Assembly (NCBI RefSeq): GCF_902506105.1
Contig: NZ_LR733304.1
Location: 620,001 to 684,000 of the forward strand
Direction of reading: 5' to 3'
From: Aeromicrobium sp. 9AM
GTDB taxonomy: Bacteria > Actinomycetota > Actinomycetes > Propionibacteriales > Nocardioidaceae
DNA length: 64,000 nucleotides
A program made the translations under genes and the position numbers. Of this stretch, positions 34,914 through 44,152 are shown piece by piece. The notes beneath the pieces are model-generated. The model worked only from the letters and a program-made list of their open reading frames with translations. It was not told the origin of the DNA and searched no databases. The number at the start of each line of letters is the position of its first letter. Position 1 is the stretch's first letter.

Positions 34914-35618
34914 GTGAAGAAGAAGCTGATAGCCCTGCTGAGTGCCGCGGCACTCGTCCTCGTGGGTGTGGTCTCGCTCATCACCTACGCGAACGGCGCG
35001 GAGGACCGCGCCTTCAAGGGCGCTGAGCTCGTGGAGGTCCTCGTGGTCAAGTCCGAGATCCCCGCGCAGACTCCGGCCGGCCGCATCACCTCGGCGGTCG
35101 AGCTCAAGAAGGTGCCGGCCTCGGTCAAGGCCGACGGCGCGCTCACCGACCTCGACGGGGTCAAGGACCTCGCCACCAACACCAACCTGGTGCCGGGCGA
35201 GCAGGTGCTCCGGGAGCGATTCGGTGCCGTCGCCGGCAAGACGAAGTCATCCGCGCTGCCCCCGGGGATGCAGGAAGTGTCCATCTCCGTCAGTGCCCCA
35301 AGGACGCCCAACGGGAAGGTGAAGGCCGGCGACAAGGTGGGCATCGTCGCCAGCTATGCCGCCAAGGGCGGCGACGGCGGCTACACGAACATCATCCAGA
35401 ACGACATGTTGGTCACGCACGTCTCGGAGTCGGTGGTCGGGAAGGCGACCGGCGAGGATGCCGGGGTTCCGATGATCGTCACCTTCGCGGTCAAGCCGAT
35501 GGACATCGAGCGGATCGTCAACGCGGCCGAGTTCGGCAAGGTCTGGCTCACGGCGCAGAACCCCCAGACCGACACCGACGGATCGAAGCTCATCCACTCG
35601 AAGGACGTGATCAAATGA
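34914..35618 (+). CDS. cpaB: CpaB/RcpC-like SAF-domain pilus protein (cluster 1)
   Basis: 234 residues. An N-terminal membrane anchor (KKLIALLSAAALVLVGVVSLITYA) precedes a SAF-like domain (VVKSEIPAQTPAGRI, NLVPGEQVL) and an RcpC/CpaB domain with KVKAGDKVGIVASY and RIVNAAEFGKVWLT. In Gram-negative Tad systems CpaB stabilises the secretin. Here, in a single-membrane organism, it probably acts at the cell wall. GTG start; its stop overlaps the next gene as ATGA. Confidence 0.87.
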   Translation: MKKKLIALLSAAALVLVGVVSLITYANGAEDRAFKGAELVEVLVVKSEIPAQTPAGRITSAVELKKVPASVKADGALTDLDGVKDLATNTNLVPGEQVLRERFGAVAGKTKSSALPPGMQEVSISVSAPRTPNGKVKAGDKVGIVASYAAKGGDGGYTNIIQNDMLVTHVSESVVGKATGEDAGVPMIVTFAVKPMDIERIVNAAEFGKVWLTAQNPQTDTDGSKLIHSKDVIK

Positions 35619-36811
35619 GCAGGATCCTGCTCCTCGGCGGCGACGGCGGCTTGGAGTACCGGCTGGGTCAGTTCCCCGGCAACCTCCTCGTCCCGGTCCC
35701 GGGGGCCACGGTCGAGAAGCCGGACTTCGACATCCGTGCGCTGCTGGCGGACGAGCACCTGCCCGACATCGTGGTCCTCGGACCGCAGGTCACCCGGCAC
35801 ACCGCCATGTCGATCGCCAGCATGATCGACGCCATCCATCCGCAGATCACCGTCGTCCTGGTGGCGGAGCCGACAGCCGACGTGATGCTGGAGGCGATCC
35901 GGGCCGGCGTACGCGATGTCCTGCCGCCGGAGGCGAGTGATGAGGACTACCGCATCATGCTCCTCAAGGCTCATGACCACGCGACTCGCCGCACGCTGCG
36001 ACGAGCGACGGAGGAGCCCATCGAGAACCGGGTCGTGGAGAGTCGCGTCGTCGTCGTGGCATCGCCCAAGGGCGGGGTGGGGAAGTCCACGATCGCGGTC
36101 AACCTCGCGGTCGGCCTGGCCCGCCAGGCACCGCAGGACGTCGTGCTGGTCGACCTCGACCTGCAGTTCGGCGACGTCGCGACCCACCTCGATCTCAAGC
36201 CGGCGCACTCACTCGCCGACGCGTTCGCCAGCCAGGGCGGCCTCGACACGCTCCTGCTCAAGACCTTCCTCACGGCGCACCCGGCAGGGTTCTACGCCTT
36301 GTGCGGCTCGGAGTCGCCGGCCGCGGCGGACAAGATCGGCCCCAAGCAGGTGCGCGAGCTGCTCGCCTCACTGGCGTCGCAGTTCAGGTACGTCATCGTC
36401 GACACCGGCGCGGGGCTCGACGAGCCGACCCTGGCGGCGCTCGAGGAGGCCAACGATGCGGTCTTCGTGTCGAGCATGGACGTCGCGAGCGTCCGGAACG
36501 TGCGCAAGGAGATCGAGGTGCTTGCCACTTTGAACATCCTGCCGAGTCGTCGCCACCTCCTGCTCAACTTCGCCGATCGGCAGTCGGGGCTCTCGGTGAG
36601 GGACGTCGAGGCGGTCGTGGGCCTTCCGGTCAACGTCGTCGTCCCACGGTCGCCCGAGGTCGCGCTCTCGGCCAATCGCGGAGTGCCTGTGCTGATGGAG
36701 AAGAAGGGCGGGCCGGCTGCCAAGGCGATGAACAACGTGGTCAAGCGGCTCGAGGACGACGGATCGACCAGCAAGGCAGGGTTCGCGCACAAGGGTGTGG
36801 CGCTGTCATGA
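35615..36811 (+). CDS. cpaE: CpaE/TadZ-like pilus localisation ATPase (cluster 1)
   Basis: 398 residues. Residues 1-140 form a receiver-like domain (VLGPQVTRHTAMSIASMID, RDVLPPEASDEDY). Residues 148-398 are a MinD/ParA ATPase with the deviant Walker A SPKGGVGKST (Lys152 and Lys157), VDLDLQFGD and IVDTGAGLDEP. TadZ proteins place the pilus machine at a cell site. Overlaps of four bases on both sides show tight coupling with cpaB and cpaF. Confidence 0.92.
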   Translation: MSRILLLGGDGGLEYRLGQFPGNLLVPVPGATVEKPDFDIRALLADEHLPDIVVLGPQVTRHTAMSIASMIDAIHPQITVVLVAEPTADVMLEAIRAGVRDVLPPEASDEDYRIMLLKAHDHATRRTLRRATEEPIENRVVESRVVVVASPKGGVGKSTIAVNLAVGLARQAPQDVVLVDLDLQFGDVATHLDLKPAHSLADAFASQGGLDTLLLKTFLTAHPAGFYALCGSESPAAADKIGPKQVRELLASLASQFRYVIVDTGAGLDEPTLAALEEANDAVFVSSMDVASVRNVRKEIEVLATLNILPSRRHLLLNFADRQSGLSVRDVEAVVGLPVNVVVPRSPEVALSANRGVPVLMEKKGGPAAKAMNNVVKRLEDDGSTSKAGFAHKGVALS

Positions 36812-38211
36812 GCAGCCTGAGCGAACGACTCGAGTCGGCTCGACTGGCGGGGGAGCCGGCAGAGGGACCGTACGCGCACCCGCGGCCGGTGCAGAACCGT
36901 GTGGTGGAGGAGGTCGAGCCCGCGAAGGTCGACGCGTTCGCCACGGTCAAGGCACGAGCCATCGACTCGCTGTTCGACAGCATCGGCACGCGGATCTCCG
37001 ACTCGAGCCTGACGGAGGAGCAGCTCCAGGGCTACGTACGTGAGGAGCTGACCCGCATCGTCGGGGCCGAGCAAGTCCTGCTGACCGGTGACGAACGACA
37101 GCGGCTCATCCGCGACATCGAGGACGACGCTCTGGGCCTCGGCCCGCTGCAGCGACTGCTCCACGACCCCACGGTCACGGAGATCATGGTCAACGGTCAT
37201 GAGCGCATCTACGTCGAGCGTGGTGGCCGCCTGATCGAGAGTGGCCTGCGATTCGGTTCCGAGCAGCACCTTCGTCGCGTCATCGAACGGATCGTCGCCA
37301 ACGTGGGTCGCCGCATCGACGAGTCGTCGCCGCTGGTCGACGCCCGGCTCAGCGACGGCTCCCGCGTGAACGCGGTGATCCCGCCCCTGGCGGTGCACGG
37401 CTCGTCGCTGACGATCCGCAAGTTCTCCGAGACGCCGTTCCAGGTCGCCGACCTGGTCCGCTTCAAGTCCATGACCCAGCCGATGGCCGAGCTGCTCAAC
37501 GCGTGCGTGCAGGCGCGCCTCAACATCATCGTCTCGGGAGGCACGGGCACCGGGAAGACCACGCTGTTGAACGTCCTCTCGTCGTTCATCCCGACGGACG
37601 AGCGCATCGTGACGATCGAGGACGCCATCGAGCTCAAGCTCCAGCAGGATCACGTCGTCAGCCTCGAGAGCCGACCGCCCAACGTGGAGGGCAAGGGCGA
37701 GATCACGATCCGCGATCTCGTCCGCAACTCGCTGCGCATGCGGCCCGACCGCATCGTCGTCGGCGAGGTGCGCGGTGGCGAGAGCCTCGACATGCTGCAG
37801 GCGATGAACACCGGCCACGACGGCTCGCTCTCGACCGTGCACGCCAATGCGCCGCGCGACTCCATCTCCCGGCTGGAGACGCTGGTCCTCATGGCGGGCA
37901 TGGATCTGCCCCTGCGGGCCGTACGTGAGCAGATCGCCTCGGCGGTCGACCTGATCGTGCAGCTGACTCGCCTGCGTGACGGCACCCGCCGGGTCACTCA
38001 CGTGACCGAGGTGCTCGGCATGGAGCAGGACACCGTCGTCCTGCAGGACATCTTCCTGTTCGACTTCGCCGCCGGCACGGACGCCGACGGTAACTTCCGC
38101 GGCGTGCCGAAGTTCACCGGCCTTCGGCCACGGTTCATCGACAAGTTCGAGGAGTACGGGATCCCATACTCGGCCGAGAGCTTCATGACGGCGATGGGCG
38201 GTGTCCGCTGA
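36808..38211 (+). CDS. cpaF: CpaF/TadA pilus assembly ATPase (cluster 1)
   Basis: 467 residues of a type II/IV secretion hexameric ATPase. [13 protein letters not shown] and VTEIMVNG open the N-terminal domain, Walker A is GGTGTGKTT (about 244-252), the Asp box is IVTIEDA(I)ELKLQ, the Walker B region reads [14 protein letters not shown], and the His box is [13 protein letters not shown]. It powers Flp pilus assembly and possibly retraction. It has ATGA with cpaE upstream and TGATG with tadB downstream. Confidence 0.95.
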   Translation: MSSLSERLESARLAGEPAEGPYAHPRPVQNRVVEEVEPAKVDAFATVKARAIDSLFDSIGTRISDSSLTEEQLQGYVREELTRIVGAEQVLLTGDERQRLIRDIEDDALGLGPLQRLLHDPTVTEIMVNGHERIYVERGGRLIESGLRFGSEQHLRRVIERIVANVGRRIDESSPLVDARLSDGSRVNAVIPPLAVHGSSLTIRKFSETPFQVADLVRFKSMTQPMAELLNACVQARLNIIVSGGTGTGKTTLLNVLSSFIPTDERIVTIEDAIELKLQQDHVVSLESRPPNVEGKGEITIRDLVRNSLRMRPDRIVVGEVRGGESLDMLQAMNTGHDGSLSTVHANAPRDSISRLETLVLMAGMDLPLRAVREQIASAVDLIVQLTRLRDGTRRVTHVTEVLGMEQDTVVLQDIFLFDFAAGTDADGNFRGVPKFTGLRPRFIDKFEEYGIPYSAESFMTAMGGVR

Positions 38212-39143
38212 TGCTCGCACTGGGTGTGGTGGCCATGGTGGCGGCGCTGGGACTCGTGTCCTTCGTGGTGGTGGGCCCGAGCGTCGGAAAGGTGGAGCTG
38301 TCCCGCCGGCGTCCACCCGGCACGGAGTCGATGCCACCGCTGCGTGCGGTCTCGGAAGGTCTCGTCAACCTGGTGGACGCGGTGCTGAAGCGCCGCGGCT
38401 GGGTGCCGTTTCCGTCGTCGGAGATCGAGATGGCGTCCCTGCGGATGACTGCAGGATCGCTCGTGGTCCTGGTCTCCGTGTTGAGCTTCACGGTCTTCCT
38501 GCTCGGCAGCTCGTTCTCGGGCAACATCCTGATCGGCCTGCTGATCGCGGTCATGGTCCCGCTCATCACCAAGGTGGTGCTGCGCCGTCGTGGCAACAAG
38601 CGGCGTGCGGCATTCGGGGAGCAGCTCGACGAGGCACTCCAGATGATCGCGTCGGCGCTGCGCGCCGGCCACAGCCTGGCTCGAGCGCTGGACACCGCGT
38701 CGCGCGAAGCACCGGTGCCCACGTCGGAGGAGTTCGCACGCATCGTGAACGAGAACCGGATCGGCCGTGATCTGGTCGAGGCCATGAACACCACGGCTGA
38801 CCGCATGGAGAGCCAGGACTTCAGATGGGTCGCCGAGGCCGTGGCCGTCCAGCGGGACACCGGTGGCAACCTCAACGAGGTGCTGGACAAGGTCGGCACG
38901 ACGATCCGCGAGCGCAACCACATCCTGCGCGAGGTGCAGACACTCTCGGCCGAGGGGCGCATGTCGGCTGTGATCCTCATGGTGCTGCCGGTGTTCGTCG
39001 GACTCGGGATGACGGTGACCAACCCCGGCTACATGGCGCCGCTGTTCGACGGCTTGACCGGTGTGGTGGTCGTGGGCGTGGCGCTCGTGCTCTTCACCAT
39101 CGGCGGCCTGTGGATGCGGGCCATCGTGAACGTGAGGGTGTAG
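38211..39143 (+). CDS. tadB: TadB inner-membrane platform protein (cluster 1)
   Basis: 310 residues. An N-terminal membrane segment and a paired segment around residues 85-120 precede the T2SF/GspF-like cytoplasmic domain (QLDEALQMIASALRAGHSL, FRWVAEAVAVQRDTGGNLNEV) and two final membrane helices. With TadC it forms the membrane platform driven by CpaF. The ATG shares its A with the cpaF stop. Confidence 0.93.
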   Translation: MLALGVVAMVAALGLVSFVVVGPSVGKVELSRRRPPGTESMPPLRAVSEGLVNLVDAVLKRRGWVPFPSSEIEMASLRMTAGSLVVLVSVLSFTVFLLGSSFSGNILIGLLIAVMVPLITKVVLRRRGNKRRAAFGEQLDEALQMIASALRAGHSLARALDTASREAPVPTSEEFARIVNENRIGRDLVEAMNTTADRMESQDFRWVAEAVAVQRDTGGNLNEVLDKVGTTIRERNHILREVQTLSAEGRMSAVILMVLPVFVGLGMTVTNPGYMAPLFDGLTGVVVVGVALVLFTIGGLWMRAIVNVRV

Positions 39144-39145
39144 TG

Positions 39146-40033
39146 ATGATCCCCCTGTTCTTCGGAGTGATCTGCCTGGTCGCCGCCATCGGCACGCTCG
39201 TGCCACTGCTCGACTTCGCGCCGTCCACCAGGAAGAGCATCAAGGCGCGCGTCCGGGCGATGGCAGCGACCACCAACCATGAGGGCAGGCCGGCCAAGAA
39301 GCGCACCCTCAGTGCCAAGAACCCGGACCTCGGAGTGCTGCGCGCTGTCGTCACCCGCGGAGCCGTGGCGAAGATCGAGCGTCAGCTCGGGTTGGCCGGC
39401 AAGACCCAGGCTGTCCTGCCCATGGTCGTCGCGCTCAAGGTCATCGCGCCGGTGGTCGTCGGCCTGCTGGCCTATTCCTTCGTGGCCAAGATGGCGTCGC
39501 CGCTGTGGTGGCTCATCTACTGTGTCGTGGTCGTCGTGGCGTACTTCGTGCCGGACATCATCGTCGGGGGGCGGGCGGTGGAACGACAGAAGCGGATGAT
39601 GTACGACCTGCCGGACGTGCTCGACCAGATCACGATCTCGATCGAGGCGGGAATGAGCTTCGAGGGCGCCTTGTCCAGGGTCGGCGTCAACAACCGCGGT
39701 CCGCTCGGCGAGGAGATTGTTCGCACGGTGCAGGACATGAACCTCGGGATGCCGCGCCGCGAGTCGTACCTCGCGCTGGCTGCCCGCAACGACGTCGAGG
39801 ACCTCCGGCGATTCACCAAGAGCATCGTGCAGGCCGAGGAGTTCGGCGTACCGATCTCCCAGATCGTCCGGATCCAGGCGGAGGAGATGCGCGACAAGCG
39901 TCGACAGCGTGCCCGGGAGACGGCGCAGAAGGTCCCGGTCAAGCTGCTGTTCCCCATGTTGACCTGCGTCATGCCGGTGCTGTTCATCGTCATCCTGACG
40001 CCGGCGATCCTCGGCATCGGCAAGGCGTTGTAG
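39146..40033 (+). CDS. tadC: TadC inner-membrane platform protein (cluster 1)
   Basis: 295 residues. Membrane segments lie at the N-terminus and around 85-130, followed by a GspF-like domain (DLPDVLDQITISIEAGMSFEGAL, RRFTKSIVQAEEFGVPISQI) and a final membrane pair beginning VPVKLLFPMLTCVMPV. It is the last gene of Tad cluster 1. ATG at 39146; a GTG one codon earlier is also in frame. Confidence 0.93.
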   Translation: MIPLFFGVICLVAAIGTLVPLLDFAPSTRKSIKARVRAMAATTNHEGRPAKKRTLSAKNPDLGVLRAVVTRGAVAKIERQLGLAGKTQAVLPMVVALKVIAPVVVGLLAYSFVAKMASPLWWLIYCVVVVVAYFVPDIIVGGRAVERQKRMMYDLPDVLDQITISIEAGMSFEGALSRVGVNNRGPLGEEIVRTVQDMNLGMPRRESYLALAARNDVEDLRRFTKSIVQAEEFGVPISQIVRIQAEEMRDKRRQRARETAQKVPVKLLFPMLTCVMPVLFIVILTPAILGIGKAL

Positions 40034-40056
40034 GCCAGACCTTCTCGGGATGACAT

Positions 40057-40086
40057 CGCGGGCGCGGGCCACAGGCCCCGTCCGCG
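40057..40086 (+). terminator. GC-rich hairpin after tadC (cluster 1)
   Basis: CGCGGGCGCGGGCC and GGCCCCGTCCGCG can fold with a 3-base ACA loop, with small internal bulges. It starts 24 bases after the tadC stop. No U tract. Confidence 0.45.
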
Positions 40087-40197
40087 GTGTTGTGTGGTGG
40101 GCCCGACCGTCCCGCGCATTCCGGGGCTTTTGCGGCCCGGCGCGCCTATGCTGACGGCCATGTGCCGGCACGCGGGCGGGCAATCGCAGGTGACGCC

Positions 40198-41241
40198 ATG
40201 ACCAGTCGGTTCGCGACGTGGTCTGCCCTGGCCCGGCTGGGCACGCTGGCATCCGTGGTCATCGCGATCGCGGCGATCACGCTCGCGGTGGGACCGCTGC
40301 AGGACTACTCCGGCTCGAGTGGTGGCGACGGCACGGACTCCGACCTCTATCGGGCCGTGGCGACGCGGGTGCAGGACGGGCAGAACTTCTACTCCGCCTC
40401 CGTCGAGGAGCAGCGTGATCGTGGCTATCCCGTACGTCCTGCGGTGACGGTCCGAGAACCGACCCTGACGTGGCTCGTCGCTGCGGCTGGCGGGTGGCGC
40501 CACGCGATCTGGCCCCTGGGTGCACTGGCAATCCTTGCCGCCCTCGCGACGATCCGGCGATTCGAGGAGGTCGACCAGCGGCGGTGGTTCTTCGCGTTGA
40601 GCGGCATCGGCGCGCTCGCGGCATTCGGTCCGTATGTCGGTTCCGTCCAGGTCACGCAGCACGAGTGCTGGGCGGGTCTGTTGATCGCGGTGTCGCTCGC
40701 CGTGCGTACGTCCGAACGCTTCGTGGCTGCGATGGTGCTGGGGCTGGCGGCGTGCTTCGTACGCGAGCTGGCCGCGCCGTACCTCGTGCTGATGGGAGTG
40801 CTGGCTCTCTTGGAGCACCGCCGCCGCGAGGCAGGAGCTTGGCTCGCGGCGGCACTGACGTTCGCCGCTGCATACGGAGCGCATCTCTGGGCCGTTTCCA
40901 GGCACACGTCGCCGAATGATGTGCGATCGCCGGGTTGGCGGACGTACGACGGACTGCCTCATGTGCTGGAGACGATCCGGCTGACCACGGTCGCCGGGCT
41001 CGGCCCGGATGTCGTCAGCGCGATGATCCTGGCCCTCGGCCTCCTGGGCTGGGCCTCCGTACGATCGCCGCTCTCGCACCGCGTCCTGGCCTGGATTGCG
41101 ATGTGGATCGTCGCGACCATGATCGTCGGGCGGCCGGAGAACATCGTGTGGGGATTCGTCTGGGTCGGGCCGCTCGTCGCCGGACTGGTGTTGGTCCCGG
41201 GAGCGGTGCGATCGCTGTGGATAGGTGACAGGCATACGTAG
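40198..41241 (+). CDS. Polytopic membrane protein, GT-C glycosyltransferase-like
   Basis: 347 residues with about 9 hydrophobic segments. After the first helix there is an acidic extracytoplasmic loop (GTDSDLYRAVATRVQDGQNFY, then EPTLTWLVAA), the place where GT-C enzymes such as mannosyl- and arabinosyltransferases carry their catalytic Asp. No further family signature is clear. It lies between the two Tad clusters on the same strand, so a role in glycosylating pilins or envelope is plausible but only inferred. Confidence 0.6.
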   Translation: MTSRFATWSALARLGTLASVVIAIAAITLAVGPLQDYSGSSGGDGTDSDLYRAVATRVQDGQNFYSASVEEQRDRGYPVRPAVTVREPTLTWLVAAAGGWRHAIWPLGALAILAALATIRRFEEVDQRRWFFALSGIGALAAFGPYVGSVQVTQHECWAGLLIAVSLAVRTSERFVAAMVLGLAACFVRELAAPYLVLMGVLALLEHRRREAGAWLAAALTFAAAYGAHLWAVSRHTSPNDVRSPGWRTYDGLPHVLETIRLTTVAGLGPDVVSAMILALGLLGWASVRSPLSHRVLAWIAMWIVATMIVGRPENIVWGFVWVGPLVAGLVLVPGAVRSLWIGDRHT

Positions 41242-41328
41242 TCATTACTGACCATGGAAGCGTCACCATCGGAGGCATTTTCGCTGTTTCGGCGGGCAAT
41301 CCGGTCCCGAGAGGAATACGTTCACCTC

Positions 41329-41350
41329 GCGAGCACGGCATCGTGCTCGC
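41329..41350 (+). promoter_or_regulatory. Perfect 9-bp hairpin in leader of cluster 2 pilins
   Basis: GCGAGCACG (41329-41337) pairs with CGTGCTCGC (41342-41350) around GCAT and can extend by three pairs past a bulge. It sits just before the flp ribosome site (GGAGG, about 41359-41363). It could end upstream transcripts or stabilise the pilin message. Confidence 0.6.
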
Positions 41351-41369
41351 CGAGGCACGGAGGACAAAC

Positions 41370-41573
41370 GTGAACGTTTTCACGGCGCATCTCCACCGGA
41401 TTCGTGGCTGGCTGCAAGCACGCGACACGCGTGTCGAGCGGGGAGCCACCTTGGTGGAGTACGCAGTTCTCATCGGGGTCATGGCGGGCGTTGTGCTCGT
41501 CTCGGTCACCTTGTTGGGCGCAAGGATCACTGACCTCATCGACAGCCTGCCGGCGATGCCCGACCTGGGCTGA
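41370..41573 (+). CDS. flp: Flp-type pilin 3 (Tad cluster 2)
   Basis: 67 residues. The cleavage site is after Gly25 (RVERG, then ATLVEYAVLIGVMAGVVLVSV), with Glu30 at +5 and Tyr after it. The tail ends in Pro-Asp-rich residues. I chose the GTG at 41370 because GGAGGAC precedes it; a GTG at 41343 lies within the hairpin. First gene of Tad cluster 2. Confidence 0.9.
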   Translation: MNVFTAHLHRIRGWLQARDTRVERGATLVEYAVLIGVMAGVVLVSVTLLGARITDLIDSLPAMPDLG

Positions 41574-41612
41574 CTGAGCTCCACCAACCTCAGATCGCCA
41601 AAACTCCCCACG

Positions 41613-41631
41613 CCGCGCCCATCCAGCGCGG
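41613..41631 (+). promoter_or_regulatory. Small hairpin between cluster 2 pilins
   Basis: CCGCGC (41613-41618) pairs with GCGCGG (41626-41631) around a 7-base loop in the 99-base gap between the two pilin genes. Short and possibly incidental. Confidence 0.3.
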
Positions 41632-41672
41632 AGGTTCATCCTGCACGTCTCCCAACGTCAAAGGAAACTCCC

Positions 41673-41864
41673 ATGAACATTTCCGAGAAGTTCTTCAACG
41701 CCTACCTCGCCCTCCTCGGCCGCATGCAGCGCCCGGAAAAGGGTGCCTCCATGACCGAGTACGCGATCCTCGTGGCCGTGATGGCCGGCGTCGCGTTCGC
41801 CGTCGTCACGCTGCTCGGCAGCAAGATCTCCAGCTTCATCAACGGCATCAACATCCACACCTGA
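41673..41864 (+). CDS. flp: Flp-type pilin 4 (Tad cluster 2)
   Basis: 63 residues. The cleavage site is after Gly24 (RPEKG, then ASMTEYAILVAVMAGVAFAVV), with Glu29 at +5 and Tyr30. It is closer to pilin 3 than to the cluster 1 pilins through the shared VMAGV helix, suggesting duplication within cluster 2. AAAGGAAA precedes the ATG. Confidence 0.93.
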   Translation: MNISEKFFNAYLALLGRMQRPEKGASMTEYAILVAVMAGVAFAVVTLLGSKISSFINGINIHT

Positions 41865-41908
41865 TCGTCATCTCCCCGGAGTCCGTGCGAGTCGCGAAGG
41901 AGGTGAAG

Positions 41909-42304
41909 ATGGTGCAGCACAAAGAGCGTGGTGTTGCGGTGGTCGAGTTCGCCATTGTCCTGACGCTCCTCGCGCCGCTGATCGTCGTGATTGTGGCGTG
42001 GGGTGTGCGGTTCCACAATGCCGCCCAAGCGGACAACGCCGCCTTCATCGCAGCGCGGTACTACGCGATCAAGTGCACCACCGACGGCGCCGGTCCCGCG
42101 GCCTCGGCTGCCAAGGCCGCCGGCGCCGCATCGACCACGTTGGTGTCGGCGGGCGACATCACGTTGTCCGGATCCTGCACCGTCGGCGGAACGATCACCG
42201 CGCGGATCTCCAAGAACCAGGCCTGGAGCCCGCCCGTGCCGCTGTTCGGCATGTCCGGCACGTACGCCCTCGGTGGAACGGGAGCTGCGCGATGCGAAGG
42301 ATGA
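41909..42304 (+). CDS. tadE: TadE-like minor pseudopilin (cluster 2)
   Basis: 131 residues. QHKERGVAVVEFAIVLTLLAPLIVVIV has the cleavage Gly8 and Glu13 at +5. The exported domain is small, with Cys in AIKCTTDG, SGSCTVGG and the final ARCEG, like the cluster 1 protein. I chose the ATG at 41909 because AAGGAGG (41897-41903) lies 5 bases before it. The stop overlaps a tadG ATG. Confidence 0.9.
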   Translation: MVQHKERGVAVVEFAIVLTLLAPLIVVIVAWGVRFHNAAQADNAAFIAARYYAIKCTTDGAGPAASAAKAAGAASTTLVSAGDITLSGSCTVGGTITARISKNQAWSPPVPLFGMSGTYALGGTGAARCEG

Positions 42305-43386
42305 CCAGGCGTGAGGACGGAGCCACGGCACTGTTCGTGGCGATCCTGTTGGCTTGCCTGCTCGCCGCAGCCGGCATCGGGATCGACACGACGTCGATGG
42401 CGTTCCAGCGCTCGCGGGTCCAGCACGGCACCGACGCCGGTGCCCTCGCGGTGGCTCAGTCGTGCAAGGCCGGGACGTGCGACGCGAGCCTCGCCGGCCA
42501 GTTCCTCAGCAAGAACGCGTCCGGCGGAGGCTCGGACAGCGGGCCTGCGGTGTCGATCACCTCGACGACCGTGACGGTCGGCTCGAGCAAGGCGGTCGAG
42601 ACATCGTTCTTCGGTCTGCTCGGCGTCGGCTCGAAGTCGGTTTCGGCCTCCAGCACCGCGTCGTGGAACACCAGCCCCACCAGCGGGGACGTTCTGCCGT
42701 TCCTGGTCTCGCTGTGCGAGTACACGACAGTTCACGTCAACGATGCCACGTTCATCGACACCAACTCGAACGACGACATCAAGGACTACAAGCAGAACGA
42801 TCCACAGAAGGTGCTCGCCGACGACGGGAACCTCACATCGGGGTGCGGCACGATCCCGACAGGCGTCAACGTCCCCGGACTCAGCGGATCGACGCGCATG
42901 GTCATCGGCGGGCTCTGGAAGTCTGCCAATGGCAAGTGCAACGCGTCGGCCAACAGCGGCAAGTCGCACCTGTCGATCGGCGACGCAGTCGGCGACTTCC
43001 AGCTGTGCGGTGCCAACACGCAGCAGACCGACAAGTACGGCGGCACGTCCGGCGACGACAAGTTCGTACCCGGAAAGGTCACCCTGTTCGCGCTCTACGC
43101 GCCCACCAAGAACTTCGCGTTCGGCGGCGTGAAGACCAAGAACGACGGCACGACTCCCACGACCGAGTTCGCCGAAAACGCGCCCGCGTTCAACTTCAAG
43201 GTCGTCGGATTCGCCCCGTTCAAGGTCACCGGGTTCCGCCTCGGCACCTCGGGCAACTCCTGCCTGGGGTCCTGCCCCAGCGGCAAGATCGGCATCTGGG
43301 GCTCGTTCGTCAATGACATCAGCGAGGACGCCGACTACGAGGTCGGCGGCCCCAACATCGGCTCCGTCGTGAAGCTGATCAACTGA
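42292..43386 (+). CDS. tadG: TadG-like pilus protein (cluster 2)
   Basis: About 364 residues. An N-terminal helix (DGATALFVAILLACLLAAAGIGID) is followed by AFQRSRVQHGTDAGALAVAQSC, the same layout as the cluster 1 protein. The exported domain has several Cys and VVGFAPFKVTGF, the counterpart of IVGFAPFKITGW in cluster 1. ATG 42292 has GGAG upstream; ATG 42301 overlaps the tadE stop as ATGA. It is otherwise strongly diverged from its paralogue. Confidence 0.84.
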   Translation: MRRMTRREDGATALFVAILLACLLAAAGIGIDTTSMAFQRSRVQHGTDAGALAVAQSCKAGTCDASLAGQFLSKNASGGGSDSGPAVSITSTTVTVGSSKAVETSFFGLLGVGSKSVSASSTASWNTSPTSGDVLPFLVSLCEYTTVHVNDATFIDTNSNDDIKDYKQNDPQKVLADDGNLTSGCGTIPTGVNVPGLSGSTRMVIGGLWKSANGKCNASANSGKSHLSIGDAVGDFQLCGANTQQTDKYGGTSGDDKFVPGKVTLFALYAPTKNFAFGGVKTKNDGTTPTTEFAENAPAFNFKVVGFAPFKVTGFRLGTSGNSCLGSCPSGKIGIWGSFVNDISEDADYEVGGPNIGSVVKLIN

Positions 43387-43435
43387 TGTGTTCCGTCGGC
43401 CCCACGAGAGGCCATCACCCAAGGGGAGAGAAACC

Positions 43436-44152
43436 ATGAACAAGAGAATCGTGGCGGTGATCGGAGCAGTCGTTCTCGCACTGGTCGGAGTGGTCATGCT
43501 CGCGGCCTACGCGAAGGACGCGGACGATCGGGCGTTCGACGGGGCAGAGCTCACGTCGGTGCTGCGAGTGACGGACTCGATTCCCGCGGACACCACGGCC
43601 ACGGACGCCGCGGGCAGCGTCGAGCTGGTCAAGCTGCCGCGCAAGGCGGTCGCAGACGGCGCGATCGCCGACCTGGCCGACGTGTCGGGGCTCAAGACCA
43701 CGGTGCAGCTCGAGCCCGGCGAGCAGGTGCTGGCCTCCCGCTTCGCCAAGGAAGGCTCAGGTCCGGCTGCCGATGAGAAGGAGACCTTGACCGGTGTGCC
43801 GAAGGGATACCAAGAGGTCACGGTGCAGCTGGCCCTGGCGCAGGCCGGGGGTGGCCTGCTCAAGCCCGGCGACATCGTCGGCGTCGTGGCGAGCTATCCG
43901 ACGACCGACACCGGCGGTTTCACCCAGCTGGCCAAGAACTTCGTCAGGGTGACGCGAGTGGTCAACGGCGACACCAAAGGTGGGGATGAGGAGGCCGTGT
44001 CCCAGCAGCTCGTGACACTGGCCGTCACGACCCGCGACGCCGGCCGCATCATCAACGCCGCCGAGTTCGGCAAGGTGTGGTTGACCCAGCAGAACAAGAA
44101 CACTGCGACCGGTCACGGTGGGTCGGTCACCAAGAGCGAGGTCACGAAATGA
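43436..44152 (+). CDS. cpaB: CpaB/RcpC-like SAF-domain pilus protein (cluster 2)
   Basis: 238 residues. The membrane anchor KRIVAVIGAVVLALVGVVMLAAYA precedes a SAF-like domain (LRVTDSIPADTTATDAAG, QLEPGEQVLASRF) and an RcpC-type domain with LLKPGDIVGVVASY and RIINAAEFGKVWLTQQN, paralogous to the cluster 1 copy. AAGGGGAGAG precedes the ATG. The stop overlaps cpaE as ATGA. Confidence 0.87.
   Translation: MNKRIVAVIGAVVLALVGVVMLAAYAKDADDRAFDGAELTSVLRVTDSIPADTTATDAAGSVELVKLPRKAVADGAIADLADVSGLKTTVQLEPGEQVLASRFAKEGSGPAADEKETLTGVPKGYQEVTVQLALAQAGGGLLKPGDIVGVVASYPTTDTGGFTQLAKNFVRVTRVVNGDTKGGDEEAVSQQLVTLAVTTRDAGRIINAAEFGKVWLTQQNKNTATGHGGSVTKSEVTK

Noticed and set aside
36292-38337. 681-residue open frame opposite cpaE/cpaF
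   Set aside because: The plus-strand cpaE and cpaF are clear and intact; this frame has biased composition and no motifs.
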